A program made the translations under genes and the position numbers. Of a stretch of DNA of 34,329 bases, positions 7,971 through 14,298 are shown one piece after another. The DNA lies in contig JAFGDJ010000257.1 in assembly GCA_016932135.1 (NCBI GenBank), positions 1 through 34,329 on the forward strand, written 5' to 3'. This DNA is from Spirochaetales bacterium (GTDB lineage: Bacteria > Spirochaetota > Spirochaetia > JAFGDJ01). The notes below the pieces were generated by a model, which was not told where the DNA came from, ran no database searches, and worked only from the letters and a program-made list of their open reading frames with translations. The first letter of the stretch is position 1. Each line of letters begins with the position of its first letter.

Positions 7971-8031
7971 ATTTCAATAGTGAGGAAACTGAAAGCCATG
8001 AGCGGATACAGTGACGCCGCAGCCTAGGCGG
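7939..8031 (+). pseudogene. Relic of the 5' end of a putrescine aminotransferase gene with its leader
   Basis: This 93-base segment matches 10221-10310, the leader hairpin, ribosome site and first codons of the intact aminotransferase gene. After the hairpin, 59 of 65 positions are identical. The relic has ATG at 7998 and reads MSGYSDAAA before TAG at 8025-8027, where the intact gene has TAC. Two of the differences inside the codons are synonymous (agc/agt, gca/gcg), and the ribosome site is weakened from GAGGAGG to GAGGAAA. Similarity stops just after the TAG. This is best read as the remnant of a duplicated gene left by recombination. It cannot encode a working enzyme. Confidence 0.8.
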
Positions 8032-8038
8032 GTTTTTT
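8014..8038 (+). terminator. Possible weak terminator at the end of the gene relic
   Basis: A short GC stem (CCGC with GCGG, seven-base loop) is followed directly by six T residues (8033-8038). The T-run overlaps the stop codon of the minus-strand regulator. It could back up the hairpin at 7939. Confidence 0.4.
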
Positions 8039-8519
8039 ATGAATTGAAGGAGCCGAAGCTTTTTTCCGGCGGGACCCAGCCGTCTATATCTTTCAATACC
8101 CGGGAAATAATGGTGTGGTGAGTGATTTGTACACCCTCAATGGAAGGAATGGTATAATTGAGAAAATTATAGAGATCTTCCATGGTTTTAAAGCGGGCTT
8201 CGATGGAGAGACAGTTTTTTTCCTGACAATTGGCGACAAAACAAAGCTCGGGGAACTTGAGAAGCTTTTCCGTAATGCTATCCACGCTTCCCGACTGGAC
8301 TTCCATAAAAATGTCGACGGTTATACCGAATCCAAAGGAAGGGGGATCGATGATGACGGTAAATCGACCGATACCGAGATCTATCATTCTTTCGATCCGT
8401 TTTCGGATTTTTCTTTCACTTTCACCGAGTTTCCTGGCAATTTCAACCGCCGGAGTTCTGCTGTTTTTTCTGAGTTCTTGCAGTATGTAATAATCCAATT
8501 TATCAAAGGGAGTATACAT
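8037..8519 (-). CDS. Lrp/AsnC-family transcriptional regulator
   Basis: A 160-residue regulator. Residues about 5-60 form the AsnC-type helix-turn-helix (LDYYILQELRKNSRTPAVEIA, then LGESERKIRKRIERM). The remainder fits the RAM/ligand-binding domain (FGFGITVDIFMEV...). Such proteins usually form octamers or dimers and respond to amino acids or related metabolites. The gene is divergent from the antiporter gene, and both share the 8520-8680 control region with GCCGAAAA boxes that also occur at the carbamoyltransferase/transporter promoter. It is therefore the likely regulator of the surrounding island. The ATG at 8519 has no ribosome site and sits about where transcription should begin, suggesting a leaderless message. 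Confidence 0.9.
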   Translation of the reverse strand: MYTPFDKLDYYILQELRKNSRTPAVEIARKLGESERKIRKRIERMIDLGIGRFTVIIDPPSFGFGITVDIFMEVQSGSVDSITEKLLKFPELCFVANCQEKNCLSIEARFKTMEDLYNFLNYTIPSIEGVQITHHTIISRVLKDIDGWVPPEKSFGSFNS

Positions 8520-8526
8520 TCTAGGT

Positions 8527-8556
8527 ACTATATTCGGTGTTAGGCGATTCTGTCAA
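8527..8556 (-). promoter_or_regulatory. Promoter of the Lrp-type regulator gene
   Basis: On the minus strand TTGACA (8556-8551), 18 bases, TATAGT (8532-8527). The predicted start falls at about 8519-8520, at or next to the ATG. Confidence 0.65.
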
Positions 8557-8558
8557 TA

Positions 8559-8610
8559 GCCGAAAACAACATTTAAATGCCGAAAAAGGCATAATCAGGT
8601 AAAAAAACGA
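8559..8610. promoter_or_regulatory. Putative operator of the regulator/antiporter control region
   Basis: Two GCCGAAAA boxes (8559-8566 and 8579-8586) are directly repeated 20 bases apart, about two helical turns. The second sits in a small palindrome TGCC-GAAAAA-GGCA (8578-8591). The following GGTAAAAA and ACG match the element at 3128-3160. GCCGAAAA also occurs by chance in coding DNA (for example near 14533 and 16184), so the case rests on the extended match and on position. Confidence 0.5.
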
Positions 8611-8621
8611 AAAAAGAAAAC

Positions 8622-8650
8622 TTGACAAATACAAAAAACGGGAGGAAAAT
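8622..8650 (+). promoter_or_regulatory. Promoter of the antiporter gene
   Basis: TTGACA (8622-8627), 17 bases, GAAAAT (8645-8650). The -35 and its flank (CTTGACAAAT) resemble the transporter promoter (ATTGACAAAT). The -10 is imperfect. Confidence 0.5.
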
Positions 8651-8680
8651 GAACAATATTTTTTTTATTAGGAGGCGAAG

Positions 8681-10195
8681 ATGTCAGATGATTTGAAAAA
8701 GACCGCCGATAAAAGCTTTACGGGGCCTCATTCGGTGCGCGCTTCGAAGAAGGAAATCCGACGCCGGGTGATTACCTGGGTCATCCTGGTGGGAGCTTTC
8801 TTTCTCATAGGAGCCCTGGTTCCCGAGGTGGAAGAAATGGGTATCCTTACGGTGCTGCCCTGCGCGTTTCTTCTTTTCTATATCTTCTGGACGAAGAGAA
8901 TACTCGAATCGCTGGTTCTCGGTTCGGTATTCGGTTTTATCCTTGCTTACAACACAGGTTTTTTCTGGCCCTGGACCGAGGGACTGCTGGACACCATGGT
9001 GGACGGAGACGTCGCCTGGGTCATTATCGTCTGCGGATTGATGGGGAGCCTTATCGCCCTCATCGAAAAAGCCGGCGGTGCTTTCGCTTTCGGGGACTGG
9101 GTTGCAAGAAGGGCTAAAACAGGAAAAGGCACGCTGATATGGACGTGGATTCTGGGAATTATCATTTTTATCGATGATTACCTGGATTCACTGACTTCCG
9201 GAGCCTGTATGGTGAAGGCCACCGACAAATACAAACAGCCCAGGGAAATGGTAGCCTACGCGGTCGATTCTACCGCCGCTCCCTGTGCTTTACTGGTGCC
9301 GATCTCCACCTGGTGTGTGTTCCTCGGCAGCCTGCTGGAACAGCAGGGTATCGCGGCCGAGGGAGAGGGCTTAAAACTTTTTATCAAGTCCATTCCCTAC
9401 GACTTCTACGCCATCGCGGCGGTTATCATCGTTCCCCTGGTCATTATGGGTGTTATACCGCTTTTCGGGCCGATGAAAAAGGCATATAAGAGGGTCGCTG
9501 AAACCGGCCAGCTGGCCCCTCCGGGTTCGGAAAAAATCGATATCCGCGGCGGGAAAGAGGTTGCCATACCGGAAAACCCGAAGCTCATTAATTTCTTCCT
9601 TCCCATTATCGTTCTGGTGATAGCCACCATCGCGACGGATGTGGACATGATGGCCGGCGTTATTATCACCCTGATCTTCTGTTTCTTTTACTTTGTCTTT
9701 CAGGGCCTGATGAGCGAGGAAGAATTCTTCGATCTCTGTATCGAAGGTATCAAGAACATGCTCTTCCCCCTGGTTATGGTTCTGCTGGCCTACATGTTCG
9801 CCGCCGGGAACGAAGCCATTGGTTTCATGGAATACATCATCGGTATCGCCACGGCTCATGTGTCTCCCCAGATGCTTCCCTTTGTGGTCTTCGGGGTGCT
9901 GAGCTGTACCGAGTTCGTTATGGGACTCTCCTGGGGGATGTATGTCATCGCCATACCAATAGTTATTCCCATTTCCCTGGCTCTGGGGGTCAATCCGATT
10001 ATTACTATCGGTGCCGTTACCGCCGCCGGTTGTTTCGGAAGTCACATCTGCTTTTACTCCGACGCGACCATTCTTACCTCGGCTGCCACGGGTTGTAACA
10101 ACTTCGACCATGCCCTAACCCAGGCTCCCTACGGGGCCATCGGCGCGGTCCTCGCGGCCATCGCCTTTCTGATCACGGGTTTCGTAGCCGTCTAG
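8681..10195 (+). CDS. Na+/H+ antiporter NhaC-family membrane transporter
   Basis: A 504-residue polytopic protein with a charged cytoplasmic N-terminus of about 45 residues and roughly a dozen hydrophobic segments. NhaC-family hallmarks include FIDDYLDSLTSG, DSTAAPCALLVPISTW and, near the C-terminus, GSHICFYSDATILTS followed by GCNNFDHALTQAPY. The family contains sodium/proton antiporters and also organic-ion exchangers. Position between an Lrp-type regulator and an aminotransferase favours exchange or uptake of an amino compound, which is inference. The ribosome site AGGAGG (8670-8675) fixes the start. The gene is followed by a hairpin that separates it from the aminotransferase gene. Confidence 0.87.
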   Translation: MSDDLKKTADKSFTGPHSVRASKKEIRRRVITWVILVGAFFLIGALVPEVEEMGILTVLPCAFLLFYIFWTKRILESLVLGSVFGFILAYNTGFFWPWTEGLLDTMVDGDVAWVIIVCGLMGSLIALIEKAGGAFAFGDWVARRAKTGKGTLIWTWILGIIIFIDDYLDSLTSGACMVKATDKYKQPREMVAYAVDSTAAPCALLVPISTWCVFLGSLLEQQGIAAEGEGLKLFIKSIPYDFYAIAAVIIVPLVIMGVIPLFGPMKKAYKRVAETGQLAPPGSEKIDIRGGKEVAIPENPKLINFFLPIIVLVIATIATDVDMMAGVIITLIFCFFYFVFQGLMSEEEFFDLCIEGIKNMLFPLVMVLLAYMFAAGNEAIGFMEYIIGIATAHVSPQMLPFVVFGVLSCTEFVMGLSWGMYVIAIPIVIPISLALGVNPIITIGAVTAAGCFGSHICFYSDATILTSAATGCNNFDHALTQAPYGAIGAVLAAIAFLITGFVAV

Positions 10196-10220
10196 GGGAT
10201 GTAATTATTTCGTATACAAA

Positions 10221-10253
10221 CCCTTCACTCGTCAGGAGTGAAGGGTTTTATTT
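10221..10253 (+). terminator. Hairpin between antiporter and aminotransferase (copy 2, possible attenuator)
   Basis: CCCTTCACTC (10221-10230) pairs perfectly with GAGTGAAGGG (10236-10245) around a 5-base loop, followed by TTTTATTT. It looks like a rho-independent terminator. It stands only about 30 bases before the aminotransferase ATG, and no separate promoter is evident after it, so partial read-through or attenuation is likely. It is homologous to the hairpin at 7939. Confidence 0.65.
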
Positions 10254-10276
10254 CAATAGTGAGGAGGCTGAAAGCC

Positions 10277-11617
10277 ATGAGTGGATACAGTGACGCCGCG
10301 GCCTACGCGGAAAGGTGGCTTGGGATCATCAAATCCGAAACCATCGACGAGGCGACGGCGAAGGTCGTTTCGAAGGAAACGGTGAACAATTTTGTCAATC
10401 ATTTCAACAAGGGATGGGTGGAATACCGGAAGTCGGTGACCGAAGGGGGCGAATACGCCGGGACCGAATGGTCGGGCAGCGGTGCGGTGTTCAAGGACGT
10501 TTTCGGGAACGAGTACCTGGATTTTCTCGGGGGCTACGGAGCCATGGACCTGGGGTGGAGTCACCCTGAGGTGGTGGAAGCGGTGCGGGCCCAGGCGGGG
10601 AAATCGGGGATTCCCACCCAGGAACTGATGGACCCCTTGCGGGGCGTGCTGGCCAATCTTCTGGCGCAGATAACCCCGGGGGATATCGATCACGCCTTTT
10701 TTGTCAGCAGCGGCACGGAGACCATTGAAGGGGCGCTGAAGATAGCCAAGCTGTACACGGGGAAGAGTACCTTTATCTCGACGGTGAAGGCCTTCCACGG
10801 AAAAACGCAAGGGTCCTTGAGCGTCATGGGGAAGAAGGACTACCGGGCGCCCTTAGCTCCCTTCGGGTCGCAGAACTACTTTGTGCCCTTCGGAGACGCC
10901 GACGCCCTGGAGAAGCAGCTGGAAATCCTGGAAGCGGTGGGCATCGAAGTAGCAGGCTTTATCGCGGAACCCATCCAGGGAGAAGCGGGAGCCCGGGTGC
11001 CGCCGGATGAATACTGGCCCAAGGTGCGGGAGATCTGTACGAAGCACGGGATCTTGTTGATAGCCGACGAGGTGCAGACCGGGCTCGGCCGGACGGGGAA
11101 ACTCTGGGGCGTGGAACACTGGAACGTGGTGCCGGACATCATGTGTGTGGCCAAATCCTTGGGGGGCGGAGTGCTGCCCATCGGTGCCTTCATGGGGAAC
11201 GGCCGGATCTGGAAGGCCTTTGAAGACCCGAACCCCTTTATTCACACCACCACTACCGGGGGGAACCCCATGGCCTGCGCGGCGGCGATCGCGACGATCA
11301 ACGTGACCTTGCGGGAGAAGCTCTGGGAACGGGCCGCAGAACTGGGTGATTATTTCATGGGTGAACTGAAGAAGCTCGCCGCCGAGTATCCGAAGATCTA
11401 CAAGGGGATCACGGGCAAGGGGCTGCTGATCGGGCAGCACTTCCAGGACGCCGAAGTTGGGTACAAGGTAGCCGCGGGGTTGTACCACCGGAAGGTTCTG
11501 GTGGCGGGAACCCTGATCAGCGCCAACACGGTACGCTTCGAACCGCCGCTGGTGGTAAAGAAAGAGCAGATCGACGAAGTGCTGAACCGGCTCAAGGACA
11601 CGCTGAAAGAAGTGTGA
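10277..11617 (+). CDS. patA: Putrescine aminotransferase-type class III aminotransferase (YgjG/PatA family)
   Basis: A 446-residue PLP enzyme close to E. coli putrescine aminotransferase: the opening NHFNKGWVEYRKSVTEGG and EWSGSG parallel its N-terminal region. PLP features are SGTET (145-149), DEVQTG (264-269) and the Schiff-base Lys293 in VAKSLGGG. TTTTGGNP and TLISANTVRFEPPL are also conserved in the group. The expected reaction is diamine plus 2-oxoglutarate to aminoaldehyde plus glutamate; ornithine or related amines are possible alternatives. The start at 10277 has GAGGAGG upstream; a frame from 10238 runs through the hairpin and is rejected. The gene shares its leader with the relic at 7939-8031. 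It fits a polyamine or ureido-amine breakdown route with the carbamoyltransferase. Confidence 0.87.
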   Translation: MSGYSDAAAYAERWLGIIKSETIDEATAKVVSKETVNNFVNHFNKGWVEYRKSVTEGGEYAGTEWSGSGAVFKDVFGNEYLDFLGGYGAMDLGWSHPEVVEAVRAQAGKSGIPTQELMDPLRGVLANLLAQITPGDIDHAFFVSSGTETIEGALKIAKLYTGKSTFISTVKAFHGKTQGSLSVMGKKDYRAPLAPFGSQNYFVPFGDADALEKQLEILEAVGIEVAGFIAEPIQGEAGARVPPDEYWPKVREICTKHGILLIADEVQTGLGRTGKLWGVEHWNVVPDIMCVAKSLGGGVLPIGAFMGNGRIWKAFEDPNPFIHTTTTGGNPMACAAAIATINVTLREKLWERAAELGDYFMGELKKLAAEYPKIYKGITGKGLLIGQHFQDAEVGYKVAAGLYHRKVLVAGTLISANTVRFEPPLVVKKEQIDEVLNRLKDTLKEV

Positions 11618-11641
11618 GGGATCTGGTATCAGTGTGAGTTG

Positions 11642-11670
11642 CCCCCGTCGATATAAGGCGGGGGTTTTTT
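11642..11670 (+). terminator. Rho-independent terminator after the aminotransferase gene
   Basis: CCCCCG (11642-11647) pairs with CGGGGG (11659-11664), followed by TTTTTT. It ends the rightward island 25 bases after the stop codon. Confidence 0.8.
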
Positions 11671-12103
11671 ATTGGCTGCCGCCTGTGGGGGGGAGGAATT
11701 CCTGAAAGCGGTATTCGATCTGGCCTGAGTCGGTGACTTCCATGGTGGCGTAACCCCGCTGGACCAGGCTCTGGAGCATCTTCTCAGCTTCTTCTATGGA
11801 AAGGGTGGAATCCAGGGCCACCAGGGCGGGGGTGACGACACCTCCGTTGACCTTGGCGGCTTTCAAGACCTGTTTTTCCGAGGAATCCTTATCCCGTTGA
11901 TCCCTTATCTCGTTTTCTTCATCCAGGGGATCGCCGGAACGACGGGAAGAACCAAGACGGCGCAGGAGGGGAATAATACCCAGGAACAGCAGGGGAAAGA
12001 ACCAGAAAAAACTCCAGGAGTGCCTGAAGAAGATAAACCCGAAAATGAAAAGTAAAAAAAGGCCTCCCGCGAAGGGTTCTCCGTGGTGGTTTCTGCCTGC
12101 CAT
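11669..12103 (-). CDS. Hypothetical membrane protein with C-terminal winged-helix-like module
   Basis: A protein of 144 residues starting at the ATG at 12103 (MAGRNHHGEPF). A longer frame to 12274 lacks support and overlaps the opposite promoter. Two hydrophobic stretches (FAGGLFLLFIFGFIFF and WSFFWFFPLLFLGIIPLL) suggest a membrane hairpin. A charged linker follows, then the module EKQVLKAAKVNGGVVTP...RGYATMEVTDSGQIEYRFQEF. The same module ends the partial protein at 1-411. No ribosome site is visible; TTGCCT/TACCTT (12138-12133 and 12115-12110, 17-base spacer) would start transcription at the ATG itself. Function is unknown; a membrane-tethered nucleic-acid or protein-binding module is possible. 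Its T-rich downstream flank is shared with the terminator at 11642. Confidence 0.75.
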   Translation of the reverse strand: MAGRNHHGEPFAGGLFLLFIFGFIFFRHSWSFFWFFPLLFLGIIPLLRRLGSSRRSGDPLDEENEIRDQRDKDSSEKQVLKAAKVNGGVVTPALVALDSTLSIEEAEKMLQSLVQRGYATMEVTDSGQIEYRFQEFLPPTGGSQ

Positions 12104-12205
12104 GAAAATAAGGTACACTTTTAGGCTAGGAAAGGCAATAACGAAAGGAACCTTATCGCCGTCCTTTAGAGAAAACGAAGGGGTGGTAAATCCTTTTCGG
12201 CCGTG

Positions 12206-12234
12206 TTGAAAACCTCCCGGTATCCTGCTATAGT
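12206..12234 (+). promoter_or_regulatory. Promoter of the MshEN-like gene and alaS
   Basis: TTGAAA (12206-12211), 17 bases, TATAGT (12229-12234) with an upstream TGC giving an extended -10. The predicted start is near 12241, immediately before the GGGAG ribosome site of the 12255 gene. Confidence 0.7.
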
Positions 12235-12254
12235 GTTGGCCGGGAGATATGTAG

Positions 12255-12455
12255 ATGGATGCTGAAGATATCATTTCTGTTAAAATCGGCCAGGGCCTGG
12301 TAAAGATGGGAGAGATGACGGAGGACCAGGTTCAGGAGATCCTGACACTGCAGGAAAAAGGGGACCAGCGTCTCTTTGGAGAGATTGCCGTGGACACGGG
12401 GTACATCGATCTCTTAAGTGTTATCCGGTATATGGAATCTTCCGGTATGGAATAA
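12255..12455 (+). CDS. Small MshEN/GspE N-terminal-like protein
   Basis: A 66-residue acidic protein. GQGLVKMGEMTEDQVQEILTLQ followed by LFGEIAVDTGYID is the pattern of the N-terminal domain of type II secretion/pilus ATPases (GspE/MshE), which in some cases binds cyclic-di-GMP. Here it stands alone, with no ATPase domain. GGGAGA lies 8 bases before the ATG. It is 49 bases upstream of alaS and probably co-transcribed. Function is unknown; a c-di-GMP or protein-interaction adaptor is conceivable but the arginine-containing ligand motif is not evident. Confidence 0.65.
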   Translation: MDAEDIISVKIGQGLVKMGEMTEDQVQEILTLQEKGDQRLFGEIAVDTGYIDLLSVIRYMESSGME

Positions 12456-12504
12456 ACCCCTCTTAAGCGGGAAACAGACAATCGCGACAATAAAAGACGG
12501 AACT

Positions 12505-14295
12505 ATGACGACAAAAGAATTACGAGAAAAATATTTAGAGTTCTTTAAAAGCAAAGGCCACGCGGTGATCCAGGGGGAGTCCCTGATCCCTGAAAACGAC
12601 CCGACGGTGCTGTTTACCACCGCCGGTATGCACCCGCTGGTGCCGTATATCCTGGGGGAAAAGCACCCGGCGGGGTCTCGGCTGGTGGATTATCAGAAAT
12701 GCATCCGTACCGTAGACATCGAGGCGGTGGGAGACACGAGCCACCTGACCTTCTTTGAAATGCTGGGAAACTGGTCTTTGGGAGATTACTTCAAGAAAGA
12801 AGCCATCAGCATGAGCTGGGAATTCCTTACTTCCCAGGAATGGCTGCACATCAATCCGGACATTCTATCGGTGACCTGTTTTGCCGGGGACGATGAGGTG
12901 CCTCGGGATACCGAATCGGCGGAGGTGTGGAAATCCCTGGGAGTCCCGGAAGAACGGATTTACTTTCTATGCCGGGAAGACAACTGGTGGGGACCTGCCG
13001 GCCGCACGGGTCCCTGCGGTCCCGATACGGAGATGTTCATCGACACGGGAAAAGAACCCTGTGGCTCCGACTGCAGGCCCGGTTGCGGGTGCGGCAAGTA
13101 CTTCGAGATCTGGAACGATGTGTTCATGGGGTACCGAAAAACCGAAGAGGGTTCTTATATACCCATGGAACGCAAGTGTGTGGACACCGGCATGGGGATA
13201 GAACGAACGGCGGCTATCTTGCAGAAAAAGGCTTCGGTCTACGATATCGAACTGATGAGACCTATCGTCGAAAAGGTGGAAGCCCTGGCGAACAAAGGCT
13301 ACGGTGAGGACTTCCAGGTTGATACGTCCATCCGTATTATTTCCGACCATATGAAAACCGCGGTGTTCATTCTCGGGGACCGACGGGGGGTAACCCCCTC
13401 CAACCTGGGACAGGGGTATATCCTGAGGCGTCTCATCCGGCGGGCTATTCGCCACGGCAGGAAGCTGGATATGCCGGCGGATTTTCCCGCGGAGATCGCT
13501 TCAGTGGTGATAGACCTGTACCGGGACATCTACGGTGAATTAACCGTAAAAAAAGACCATATTATTACAGAACTGGAAAAAGAGTCGGAACGGTTCCTCG
13601 CCACCCTGGCCAAGGGGGAGAAGGAATTTGAAAAAATGGTCCCCAATCTCTTAAAGAATCCCCAGAAGGTGATCCCCGGAAGGATAGCCTTCAGGCTCTA
13701 CGATACCTACGGGTTTCCGGTGGAAATAACCGAAGAACTGGCGGCGGAGCACGGTCTCACAGTGGACCGGGAAGGCTTCGACGCGGCCTTTGAGAAGCAC
13801 CAGGAACTTTCCAAGCAGGGAGCGGAAAAAAGCTTCAAGGGAGGCCTGGCGGATAATTCGGAAATGACCACCCGTCTTCACACGGCTACCCACCTGCTTC
13901 ATAAAGCCTTAAGGATGGTCTTAGGGGAGCACGTTCAGCAGATGGGGAGCAACATCACCAGCGAACGGCTGCGTTTTGACTTTTCCCACCCTGAGAAGAT
14001 GTCGGAAGAAGAGATTACCCGGGTTGAAGAAATCGTGAATGAGGTTATTCAGGCCGATCTACCGGTTACCATGACGATCATGAGCCTGGAAGAGGCCAAA
14101 CAAGCCGGCGCCCTGGCTTTTTTCGGAGACCGTTACGACGAGCAGGTAAAGGTGTACCGGGTGGGGGATTTTTCCATGGAAGTCTGCGGCGGTCCCCATG
14201 TGAACCATACAGGAGAACTGGGCGCTTTTAAAATTGCCAAAGAGCAGTCTTCGTCCCAGGGGGTTCGGAGAATCCGGGCCGTGCTGTCGGACTGA
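12505..14295 (+). CDS. alaS: Alanyl-tRNA synthetase, short form lacking the C-Ala domain
   Basis: A 596-residue enzyme that attaches alanine to tRNA-Ala. The N-terminal class II catalytic domain is clear (FTTAGMHPLVPYILG, GRTGPCGPDTEMF). The editing domain is intact: HTATH (His459, His463) and CGGPH (Cys561, His565) provide the four zinc ligands. The protein stops right after this domain at IRAVLSD, so the DHHA1/C-Ala region of typical ~870-residue enzymes is absent. Similarly short forms of about 600 residues are, to my knowledge, normal in Borrelia and Treponema. The start MTTKELREKYL at 12505 aligns with the family; the longer frame from 12418 overlaps the preceding gene. The ribosome site is weak (GACGGA), so coupling to the upstream gene may help. 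Convergent with rlmN. Confidence 0.95.
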   Translation: MTTKELREKYLEFFKSKGHAVIQGESLIPENDPTVLFTTAGMHPLVPYILGEKHPAGSRLVDYQKCIRTVDIEAVGDTSHLTFFEMLGNWSLGDYFKKEAISMSWEFLTSQEWLHINPDILSVTCFAGDDEVPRDTESAEVWKSLGVPEERIYFLCREDNWWGPAGRTGPCGPDTEMFIDTGKEPCGSDCRPGCGCGKYFEIWNDVFMGYRKTEEGSYIPMERKCVDTGMGIERTAAILQKKASVYDIELMRPIVEKVEALANKGYGEDFQVDTSIRIISDHMKTAVFILGDRRGVTPSNLGQGYILRRLIRRAIRHGRKLDMPADFPAEIASVVIDLYRDIYGELTVKKDHIITELEKESERFLATLAKGEKEFEKMVPNLLKNPQKVIPGRIAFRLYDTYGFPVEITEELAAEHGLTVDREGFDAAFEKHQELSKQGAEKSFKGGLADNSEMTTRLHTATHLLHKALRMVLGEHVQQMGSNITSERLRFDFSHPEKMSEEEITRVEEIVNEVIQADLPVTMTIMSLEEAKQAGALAFFGDRYDEQVKVYRVGDFSMEVCGGPHVNHTGELGAFKIAKEQSSSQGVRRIRAVLSD

Positions 14296-14298
14296 ATT

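Noticed and set aside
8115-8543. 142-codon plus-strand frame over the regulator gene
   Set aside because: Antisense shadow of a clear Lrp/AsnC protein; no ribosome site.
8649-8695. Small upstream frame (MNNIFFIRRRR...) before the antiporter, preceded by GGGAGG
   Set aside because: The predicted transcription start is downstream of its ATG, the ribosome site is only 3 bases away, and it is out of frame with the antiporter.
9371-10111. 246-codon minus-strand frame inside the antiporter gene
   Set aside because: Shadow rich in His, Asp and Asn, as expected from reversed membrane-protein codons.
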